The notes under the pieces were generated by a model. That model ran no database searches, was not told the origin of the DNA, and worked only from the letters and a program-made list of their open reading frames with translations. From the NCBI GenBank assembly GCA_020002185.1, contig CM034534.1:37617882-37681881 (forward strand): DNA of 64,000 bases. The letters run 5' to 3'. Origin of the DNA: Paraescarpia echinospica. Lineage: Eukaryota > Annelida > Polychaeta > Sabellida > Siboglinidae. Positions 34,401-46,400 of this stretch are shown here, in pieces. The first letter of the stretch is position 1. The number at the start of each line of letters is the position of its first letter. The position numbers and the translations under genes were made by a program.

Positions 34401-37400
34401 GTGTTGTTCTGGGTGTGTTGTAAGTACTGCATTCACTGTGGATGTGTTTAGCTATGGCGTTGTTCTGGGTGTGTTGTAGGCACTGCCTTCACTGTGGATG
34501 CGTTCAGCTATGGTGTTGTTCTGGGTGCGTTGTAGGCACTGTGTTCACTGTGGATGTGTTCAGCTATGGTATTGTTCTGGGTGTGTTGTAGGTACTGCAT
34601 TCACTGTGGATGCGTTCAGCTATGGTATTGTTCTGGGTGTGTTGTAAGTACTGCTTTCACTGTGTATGCATTCAGCTATGGTGTTGTTCTGGGTGTGTTG
34701 TAAGTACTGCGTTCAGCTATGGTGTTGTTCTGGGTGTGTTGTAGGTACTGCATTCACTGTGGATGCGTTCAGCTATGGTGTTGTTCTGGGTGTGTTGTAG
34801 GTACTGCATTCACTGTGGATGTGTTCAGCTATGGTGTTGTTCTGGGTGTGTTGTAGGCACTGCCTTCACTGTGGATGTGTTCAGCTATGGTGTTGTTCTG
34901 GGTGTGTTGTAGGCACTGCCTTCACTGTGGATGCGTTCAGCTGTGGTGTTGTTCTGGGTGTGTTGTAGGCACTGCGTTCACTGTGGATGTGTTCAGCTAT
35001 GGTATTGTTCTGGGTGTGTTGTAGGTACTGCATTCACTGTGGATGCGTTCAGCTATGGTATTGTTCTGGGTGTGTTGTAAGTACTGCTTTCACTGTGGAT
35101 GCGTTCAGCTATGGTATTGTTCTGGGTGTGTTGTAAGTACTGCATTCAGCTATGGTGTTGTTCTGGGTGTGTTGTAGGTACTGCATTCACTGTGGATGCG
35201 TTCAGCTATGGTGTTGTTCTGGGTGTGTTGTAGGTACTGCATTCACTGTGGATGCGTTCAGCTATGGTGTTGTTCTGGGTGTGTTGTAGGCACTGTGTTC
35301 ACTGTGGATGCGTTCAGCTATGGTGTTGTCCTGGGTGTGTTGTAGGCACTGCGTTCACTGTGGATGCGTTCAGCTATGGTGTTCTCGGTGTGTTGTAGGC
35401 ACTGCGTTCACTGTGGATGCATTCAGCTATGGTGTTCTCGGTGTGTTGTAGGCACTGTGTTCACTGTGGATGCATTCAGCTATGGTGTTGTCCTGGGTGT
35501 GTTGTAGGCACTGCGTTCACTGTGGATGCGTTCAGCTATGGTGTTCTCGGTGTGTTGTAGGCACTGCGTTCACTGTGGATGCGTTCAGCTATGGTGTTAT
35601 CTCCGACTGCTGTGGCTACTTCCTCTCCCACTTCCACTCTGACCACTACATGGGACTGAGGAAGTCATTCACTCAACTAATCTACTGCAGTCAGGTCAGC
35701 GTTGGAAAACTGGGAAAGAACAGAACCTCTGGTGTATTAACCCAATCACAAACCTATTTTGTCATGATCTTACTATACAATTAAAATTTGACTTAAATAC
35801 CATGGAGAACAATTGTTTTATGTATGGAATGTTTAATTATACTTAGAGTAAGTTTGTGTGGGTAATATTTTTAGTCCTTTGGGCCGAAGGTCCAAGGGAT
35901 TATTGCCATCACTCTGTGTCCGCCGTTAGCTGCCGTATCTCGGAAACTGTTCAGTAACTTTTTTTCTAATTTTGCATAGATGTATCTTAGGGTACTGCCA
36001 CTATGCACGAGAAATCTGTATTTGATTGAATCATTCTAAGGACCCCGCAGGGCCCCCAAAGGCCCAAAAAGCTGGTAATTTGTCACATTTTGCCTATTTT
36101 TTCAAAAACTGTTCAGCAACTTTTTTTATAAATTTGCATAGATGTATCTTAGGGTGCTGCCACTATACACAAGAAATCTGTATTTGATCGAATCATTCTA
36201 AGGGGCCCCCAAAGTGCAAAAGTTTTACATTATCTAATGATGTGGTTTTGAGAAGGGCCCTTGAGACCACCTCCACCAGTAGATTTTGTGTAATGTACAA
36301 AAAACAGCCAGCAGTCCACTCTGCAGCCTAGTCCTGTTGTTCCATTGAGACCTTGACTAATCTTTAATTGGTCACAGGCAGAGCAGACACACTTGACCCC
36401 TGTTAGACTCGGTTGTCTGCAGCTTTTAAACTGTATCTTCAAAACTATTGATTTTCTATAATTGCAAGTTGTGTTTATTTTGATGTTCATTTAATTATTA
36501 TAAAATGGTGTGACTGTGGTGTCTGTTGGTTAAAGATGTATTGTCACCTGTAAGTGACAAACATAGAAAAGTAATATTCTGGACAACTATAGAGTGAAAT
36601 ATCCTACACTTTATTGATATAAAATGCATTCTACTGTTCTGTTTACACTTGCCATGCCTTGTGTAAACATGGTACTATGTAAATCAATTGTATCAATATA
36701 GACTAATAATTACAGATTCACAATATAGTTGACACCTGAAACAACCAAATGTCAACCATTAGAAGAGTTGACATAGTTCCGCTATACACAATAAATCTGT
36801 ATTTGATTGAATCATTCTAGTGTCATCATCATATAGTAGAACATACATTTTCAAGAAAATATGAATATATATCATCATCACTAAGGTTGTAAATTTCACT
36901 AGCTGCCATGTCAAGTCCCTTATAATTATGACTAACAGTGTTCAAAATTCAGGTAAATAGCAAATATATATAGGAGACAAGTTTTTGCCTTGCTGTACTT
37001 GCAGATCCCCGTCCACCCATCATTTGGATGGGTAAAATTAGAAAATCGCGATTTTGGACGGGTTGAAATAGATTGTGGACGGGTCCGCCCGACTGGCCCT
37101 TCCATATCCGTCCTTGCCATTTTTACGATGTCATTGAAACTGCCGCAAAGCCAGGTACAAAATCTGCTGAGATTGGTTTTTAAAATCGACCACCCGGATC
37201 ACCTGGCCAGCTGCCCGACGCACGCCAAAAACCAATTAAGGCCTCGATTTGCTAGGATAATTGTCACCTAACCGCTATCGGTGGTTGCTTGAAAAGCAGG
37301 CAACACTTGCGTAGACCAAATAATCAGGGCAGGGAGATACAATAAGCACTCGTCGATTACGACGAGACTCGATTGGACAGTTTAGTGAACTAATTGGGTT

Positions 37401-40400
37401 ATGTTACGCAGGCACCAATTGAGTGTATTGCTGTAATTATTACTGCCTGGGAAGAACCCGCTCTTTCCGTTCCCAAACTATTCCCTAGACCTAATTGTAA
37501 CCGCACCAAAGGCACCGGCGACCACTAACAAGACTTCAGTTACTATCACAATAACTAACTAGCATTACCACAGCGGCCGCTGCGGCTGTTGGATCTGGCC
37601 AGATCTGGTGCAAAACTATGACAAACCACCGGTCACGCAGCTCTTACATCGTTCAGTCTGCGTTAAATGATACATATTTAATATCATTGGAACGACAACA
37701 TAGCATTCTTTACTATGGTATAAAGTTTTTAGAAGTATTCCTTTATTTGACGAACTTGTCGTCCGTGATTTAACGAAAATGCGCATCAAGAATTTCATGC
37801 TGACGGCACGTCGCGAAGGTACGGTTTTCGCAAACCCAGACTTTTAATCATTTTTGGATTGTATGGTTTTTAATTAACCAATTATATGTGTTGGTGTTCA
37901 CTGTTGCAGGGCTGCCTACCATTACGGATTTTCCGTAATCATTACGGAAATTCACCTCAGATTACGGCATTACGGAAACTGCCGTCATATTACGGGAATA
38001 CAAATACCCAACTACAGAAAATGATAAACATTAAAAAATTGCTAAATCTATAAATACTGCTGCTTGAGATGCCCTGAAGAAACTGTCTCATTCACTTGTT
38101 ACAATTGATCAACAAATGCAAGTTCTACAAAGTGTGCCTGTGTACAATGTTACAACTTTGACTGCCAGCAGCCTGCTGATGACTGCCGTAGCATGTGGCT
38201 CGTGAGCATATTATTATGTCTGCATATGTCAGTCGAGAGCAAATTCAAATATCAGTGTCATTAATGCGCGTCTAGACATTAATAAAAGTGCTAACCAACG
38301 ACCTTAACTGCTGACAGGAGTTACAGTGTAACAACACAATAATTATGTTGAAACAAAGTATATCTACTTTTGATGATTAAATTAGTAACTTCCTGGATTC
38401 CCAGGCACCGTGAACAGGCTGGGCTTGTCACTGTATCTACTTCAGAGAAAGGTTTGATTTGCAACCTTCTGAACCAGGGAGCGGGGCGGGGTGCGATGGG
38501 GGGATCATTATGGAAATTGTTCTTGTCAGGTAGGCAGCCCTGACTGTTGATGTTACACGAAATCGATACCGTCAGAGAAACAAAAGTTACGATCAGTTGA
38601 AGTGTAACTAGATTTTGTTCGACTATGTCGCATCATTTTTGAACAGGATTGTGATAATCAGCCTGCAGTGGAGCATGCAGGCTGCACGTGCAGCGACTTT
38701 GCTAGATTTAGTTACGTCTGTGCTATTTTTAGGGCATTGCCGTGGCGAGTCCCGTTTATAGCGCGTTGTTTGGTCGCTTGTTGGCTGGTCTAAGACATGG
38801 AGCTACGCTTGCTATTTAAATTAATTAATGTTTTGACTGATTTATAGTTTAACAATTGAAACATTCACAGCAACATGAATACACAATGTTGTAATTAATA
38901 ACTGTAACTTATTATGGCCATTGTATGGCGACTTATTAAAAAATATTTTCAGTATAATATTTTGTTTTAGAAATTAAACAAAAATTGAACAGTGGTATTT
39001 ATAATATTATGATATGGTACAACTATGATACAGCAAAAAATCGAATGCTTTAAAATTCTAAATATTACCTTCCATAGTCCATTATACCTTGTATACACAC
39101 ATTTTAATTGTATATAAAAATTGGGATTCCACATTAAATATGTTTGCTAATTTGTTATAGTTTTGTTAGTAATTTTGCAAATTGTGGCATTAAAATGTGA
39201 ATCACATGCTTTGAACAAAAAATATACATACAAATTAGGAATTCTCATTCAATACGTTCGATCGCGTGTCCGATCGCATACCCGACCGCACTTTGTAGCA
39301 TGTCGGAAAAAATTTGGACTGGCAAAAATTTGATCCTGGGTGAGGCCCTGAAGCTGACACAGCCTGGCCCTGTTTTTTTTAAGTATTCAGTTATAACATT
39401 ATCAATACCACATGCCTTTTTGTTTTTGAGTTTTTTGATTTGCATTAGTACCTCATCTTGCGTGAATGGTCTGTTTATGTGTTCGTTTGACTGGGAAATC
39501 TTTCTTGGATCAAAAAGTATCTCACTAGCTGCAGTTTCACTTTCAGGTTTTTCACAGAGTTTTTCAAAGTGGTTCATAAACTTATCCAGTGAAATATTTC
39601 CACATTTGTCACGCTGTTACTTGCTTTATTAAGTATATCCCAGTATTCTGCAGGCTTGCTATGTTTTCGGTTGTGCAAGTTTTCATGTAACTGTTTATGG
39701 TAGCATTTTGATATTTGTTTTATAAAGCATTTATACCCACTAACCAATTCTCTTAGCTTCGTCATTTTTTATTTTCTTTAGTCTACCTTTTGCTCTCAAA
39801 TAATCTGTCCTTAGTTTTACACACAAAGACATAATCTGGCATAACTTGCTAAGTCTTTGTAGCAGCACATTTATACCTACAGTGTGTCATTGCAACATAA
39901 CATACATACTGTGTGCCACATTTGAATGTCATGCATGTAATATTTCCATGCAATCCATTTGCATATATAATATAAAACTTCAACAGCTGTTTTCTTCATT
40001 TTCACTTTTTGACCCTTACCATGTTCAATGCTCCATAACTTCGCCAATTTTTGTAGCAGTCATAATTTTTGAAACCGTGTTAAGCACCCTACCCAACCTT
40101 TACAAGAATGTAAGAAAACAATGTTACAATCAATCATTTGGTCAGCCGGGGTCACATATTGACGTATTAGTCCAAAGGACTTCAGGGCCTCTTAACCCAT
40201 TTTTAATTGTATCTTACCATACAAATATATATATATATAATTGCTACCAAATGCATGCCTGCATAAGAGAGCACACAATTAATGTTTGAGCGATGTTGTC
40301 CATAATGTTTTCCTCAAAAATGTGAATGTACTCACTGTGTCCTGTAACACAGCAGTGCGTCCAATAACTGATGCTGGTAGTGGTTTATGGTGGTTTATTG

Positions 40401-43400
40401 CACAATTTGTTTATAAAACAATGTTTTGACTGATTGTTTGAATTATAATTCATGGCAGGAGCCAAAGTAGAAAGATGTCTACAAAACATAATATAATCAA
40501 TATGCCCATGTTTAATCTACTTGTAGGGTATTTAATTGTGGAAAAACTTACCATGTCGATCTTCGATTTTGTTTTAGGTAACAGCAAACTTGGTGAGAAA
40601 GAAGATAGGAGTGGATGTGACATATCTGCACCCTCTGTCAATTGACACAGTCCATGTCATCAATGGGGTCAAGGTGACCTTCATCAGTGCCAACCAGTGA
40701 GTTTATAGCTCCATAGCTGATGTCTCCCTAGCTCACATTGATATGTAGCTGATGTTTGGTTTTGTTCATGTGTGGGTGATGTTAATGTGTAGCTCATGAT
40801 ATTGTATATACATACATAACAGACATACACATACATGTTAAGTTTCCCGGATTCACAGGGAATAGATCTCCTGAACGGGAGAATGAATATCTCGTATTTT
40901 CAAAGAAACCACAACAACAAAGATTTCCTTTCTAATTTACACAAAGATTTCCTTTCTAATTTACAGAACTTGGGCATGGCATAATGGGTTTTATTTCCAG
41001 CTGGGTATTGTCTTGTGTTTTTCTGAGTCAAAAGAAACGTGTCCAGACTTGCTGCCGATCGTTCATACCATTTCTGATTGGCTGTTTTTTCTCTCACATA
41101 TTCAGGGCTTGCAACGTAATTGCGACGTAATCTTGCACTGTGTCTTCTATGTCTTCCCTGCAGGTGTTATAAGGTTTCTGATTCGATGTTTGTTGCACGG
41201 AAACAATAACATGATGAAGCGTATGCCTGATTCACCATGCGCTAGTTCAGCAGAGAAGAAAAATACAAGCCTACATGGGCGACTGATTTGACTTTTATAT
41301 GCCCCACAGCCCCAGTGACAAGGGAGCAACATTTGCATATTGTAGAGTGTGCAATATGCGCACAAATATATTGTCTGGTGGCAAGAACAAATTGCACCAC
41401 GCAAGTTCGGCTAGTCACTGTAGGCTGCAGAAAGCGACATCTTTCAAGATTCAGCCGCATGGGTGATCATTCTACCCCCATGTCTGCAGAGGTCAAGTTT
41501 GCGCAGTACGTGGCAGAACGCAACCTTCCATTCTCCGTCGCCGACCACTTCACAAAACTGACGCAGCAGTTGTTCCCATGTGTGATATTGTGGGAACATT
41601 CACATCGGTGCACATGAAGATGATGATGATTGTGAAGAAGGCACTGGCACCCTGTCTCAACGCCAGCATTGTCAAGCTCTGCCAGAACAACCAGTTTGCA
41701 TTACTGACAGATGAAAGCAATGATCAAGGTGGCAAGAAGATGCTGGTCACACTCATCAACGTGTTTGACCCGCAGATTGTAAGATCCATTATGCAATTTG
41801 TCAATATCCCGATTTGCAACATCAGCACAGGGGAGATCATCTTCGAAGCAATCAACGACTGATTCAGGTATTTAGTGATTTAAACAGCTTTGTCACTTAT
41901 CAGATTAAATCTTTGTGATAAATTTAATATATTTAAGACATCCTCTTGTTATTTGCTCAAATGTCAATTGTTTTAATTTGTAAATTTGTTTAAAATTGTT
42001 TTATCAAGAAGTGCATTAATATTATTAAAAGTCTAATTTTTAGTTTTTCATTTACATTGTAACATTATCTCACTATTTCTGATTATTTTTCAGCACATAA
42101 GGAATTCCTTGGGAAAACCTCATCGGAAAACTGCAGCGTAATGAAAGGTCGCCATAACTTGGTGTTGCCGTGGATCAAGGTCATGCAGCTGAACTTGCTC
42201 GACATCAACTGCTTCTGTCACCTGGTAAATCTCTGCCCGTGGAAGAACCCATCAGTCAGGAGTGAACCACAGTGTGAAGTGCAAAAAGGAGTACCGGGAG
42301 ATGCTTGAATTCTGTAACATTGCTGCGCTTAAGATCCTTAATTAAGCATTCATTGGCTGAGCTTGCAGCAATGCGTGAGATGCTTTCTGCAGCAGTAATT
42401 GGCGATGCTGGGCCACTTTGACAGCTACGAAGACTGAGAACGACCAGGGTGCGTAAAGTGATGTGCCAACTACCTGGCCAGAGTTCAGATGGCAGATTGC
42501 CATTCTCATCTCCAAGATGAATTGCATGCTTCGTTTGTTCATGGCAAAGTTTGTCACCATGAGAGTTACCAAGTCTGCTCCAGATCTGACGAAGAAGCTG
42601 TTCACAGACAGGTCCCTGCAGCTTGATGACAACACTCGCAGGTGGCGTGGAGATGCGCACCATGCTGACTAACTGTGGGGACGACTTGGAGACAGCACAG
42701 CGATATGTATCTTTAGCAGTATGAGGAAGTTCCTCATCTTGGTTGTCGAGAAGATGGTGAAGATCTTCCACCATGCCGTGCTGAAGGATCTCGCTGTGCT
42801 GAATCCAGACCCGGTGTTTGTAGAGTTAGAGTTCTACAGCGGTCCACGATTTGGGACTCTGGCCTCATGACAGCTAAGCAGCTTGACCGCCTCATCACAG
42901 AATTCCAGGACTACCAGCTGAGTGTGGACGACAACTGCCATCGTTTCCAAGTAACAGTCATGTTGACACCTTCTGGGCAGAGATGGGAGAGAAGACGACA
43001 GTTGGGTGTGCAGTACGGTTTCCACTTGTCACATGTATGATGACGACTATTCTGTGATCAGAAGGCTAACAGTGAGCGAGAGTTCTCAATGTGCCACAAG
43101 ATCGACACTGACTCCCATTCGCAACTTGGCAACGACACTCTGCGTGTGCTCCGATCATGCAAGGTCAACACGGACGATCTATGATATGCGTTTCTGCCAG
43201 ACAGGGATCTCCTGAAGTGAGCCAAGGCTGCAATGTGGGATCACGTGAAGGACCACCAGTAACGTGTTGATGAGTAAGGCTTGTAACTGGATATTCTGTA
43301 CAATATTGACATTGACATTATTCTTTTAGATATCTAGATCTGTGATTCTATGTGTTTTGATAAAGTATATATATTTGTGCCCGTTGTGCAATGTAAAGAC

Positions 43401-46400
43401 ACTGCATGCTGTATATGAGATCAACAAGGACGTTATTATTTTGTGCTAGACATCTCTGATTATATGTGTCTTTATATAGTATATAAGCTTGTGCCTGTCA
43501 TGCAAGGTAAACATCAACATGAACGTTATTATTTTGTGCTGAGATATCTAGATCTGTGATTATATATGCGTTTTGATAAGGTATAGGTTTCTGCCTGTCG
43601 TGCAAAGTAAAGACACGTCATGCTCTATATGAGATCAACATGAACATTATTATTTTGTGATTATATAATATCTTCTCTATCGGATCTTCATCAGTACATA
43701 TGACGCTGAATGATGTCATCGTACATGTGAGGTGGATTGTAACTGTCCTCGTTTTGATTGTGATCTAGACAGATTTTAATTTAATTTTAGTTCAAAGTTC
43801 AATTTTTGCTCTTCAGTTTGGTGCAGTCTTGTTCCATCTATTTCTCCACATCCATACTTATGTTTCTTCTCTATGTTCGCAGCCATTGTTTTTAATAGTT
43901 ATAGTACTTTTTTAAGATTGTAGTCAGTATTATAAAAATACAAGCAGTTGTGGTTTCATTATTTTCAGTTGTCCTGGGTCAGTGATGATTCTGTTCCAAC
44001 TGCAAAATGGTCAGGTGATACTGCACACCGGAGATTTCCGTGCCAACTCAACGATGGAATGCCATCTGGCAGATGTCAAAGTAAACCAACTTTTCCTCGA
44101 CACGACGTAAGTATAAATACTAGGAAAAAACATCCTCCATAAGGAATAACTTTGTAAGCAGATGTAGGAGACCGTCTTCATTTTTGGATAAGAAACCAAG
44201 CAACCGAGTCATTAGTTTGATAGTACGTGCTAGAGGGTGCTACAGACACAGTTTCCTTTACACACAGAAACAGAGGACAGTTTTACTAAGTATCTGTACT
44301 AGTCGTTTGATAGAGATTACATAACTGTTGTGGACAATTGACATAAACCATCCACTGATCAGTTGGGGACAGTTGACATAAACCATCCACTGACCAGTTG
44401 GGGACAGTTGACATAAACCATGCACATACACCCACCAAACACACACACCACGTACATACACGTGATCTACAATCACGCCGTTTTCGGTGTTCTGTACGGT
44501 TCCGAACGATGTTGGCGGCGGGTATTCAGTACACTAATGTTCCGATTGCGGCGCTGTTTTCCTCTTTTGCATAGGTTCAGACGTGCACTTCACCATTTCT
44601 TGATTTCATGTTATAAGCACCACCACTTTTAAACTGCGGCAAAATTTATGTGCTTTGATCGCAGCAAAACATATCTATTTCGGCATTACGTCACAATAAT
44701 GTACGCCACCCAACGGGTCTAAATTCGTTGCGTTGTTTGGTTGATATACGTGATTGTGACGTCACGCCTACTTCGCGTATGTCATTTTAGGAGCCGTTTG
44801 AAAGTGGGTGTAGCTTATACCATGAAATCAGATAATGGTGCCTCAATCGGTAGATTGGTGAACTGTGTCGACGAAACAAGATCGTTTGCAGTGTCAAAGA
44901 CACCGGAACGGGCCCGGTTGTAGGTCCATTTTTTTTAATCTTAGGAATGATTATCAGGAAACCATTTATATGTTTGAATAGCAGAAAGCTTAAACTTTCA
45001 AACGACATCAATATTGTCACCCACCAAACACACACACACACACACACTCATCCACCAAACACACCACACACCCACACACACATACACACTCACCAACCAA
45101 ACACACACACCACATACATACACACTCACCAACCAAACACACACACCACATACATACACACTCACCAACCAAACACACACACCACATACATACACACTCA
45201 CCAACCAAACACACACACCACATACATACACACTACACACTCACCAACCAAACACACACACCACATACATACACACTCACCAACCAAACACACACACCAC
45301 ATACATACACACTCACCAACCAAACACACACACCACATACATACACACTCACCAACCAAACACACACACCACATACATACACACTCACCAACCAAACACA
45401 CACACACACTCACCCATCAAACACACAGCGAACATTTTTCAAAATATGCAAATTACTGTCACCATTACGAAATATTCTGTTTTTGTCAATATCTCAGTAC
45501 ATTAACTACATGTAACTACTGACAACAGCAAAACAAAGAGGTGTTAATACCAATATTTTGAAAGTCTGTGGCACAGCTCAGTGTGTTTCCAAAAAGAATA
45601 CAACATTCCACTACACCAAAATATGCAAATTAGGTGCACCATTTGCAAAATATTAAATTTACCACACATCGCACGCAGTATATGCCTGATAGCAAACCAT
45701 GTGAAGTGTCTACCTGCGTTTTGAGGATACACAAAATCGACAGTTAGTAGTCCTGCCAACCACATTCTAGTTAATATGGAAATGGCAGCAGCCATTGAAA
45801 CAAATCCATGTTTTTTTCAATATCTTCGGAACTATTTATGACAGCGTTTCAAATGAGCTGTCTAACGTCATGTTGATAGGATGAGGAAATGTGATCCATT
45901 ATTTGTTGTGCTGTTGTCAGTAGCTACTGAGATATTGACAAAAACAAGATATTTGGTAATGGTAACACTAATTTGTATATTTTTAAAAATACTTAAGGTG
46001 CCAGTGTGGCTTCACACGGATTTCTTATAAGGTCACCCCAAAAATATAGAAACTGCAAAAAACTATGTCTGGACCCTACTGCCGGACTTAACACCATTCG
46101 CACGCACGCACGCACGCACACACAAACACCATACACTCAAATCCAACAGACATACCACACACACACAAATGCGCACGCACGCGCACACACCACACACATG
46201 CTGACACACACACATGTGATATCTTGTTTGTAGTTAGATTACTACTATAATTAGTTAGTACTGTAGCACCAGTTCGTGATGTACATTTGGACAGAGAATT
46301 GTGGTCATCTCAGAGAAGTGTCTATAGCAAGTTTTGCTCTGTATGTAATCTTTGTTTTTGTAGATACTGTGACCCGAGCTATGCCTTCCCCCCACAAGAT

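Larger units (their letters stand above)
35870..40205 (-). mobile_element. LINE-derived composite repeat, copy 2
   Basis: Same left (AGTCCTTTGGGCCGAAGGTC) and right (GGTCAGCCGGGGTCACAT, TTAGTCCAAAGGACTTCAGG) modules as copies 1 and 3. The minus strand keeps the best LINE remnant: [37 protein letters not shown] (39574-39765), then [18 protein letters not shown] and [16 protein letters not shown] (39245-39577), the N-terminal side of a non-LTR reverse transcriptase. A hAT MITE (37907-38542) is nested inside. Fills most of DCLRE1A intron 5. Confidence 0.75.

Noticed and set aside
44947..45522. 191-codon [12 protein letters not shown] repeat protein
   Set aside because: Translation of a 36-bp CA-rich minisatellite; all frames are open because the unit lacks stops.
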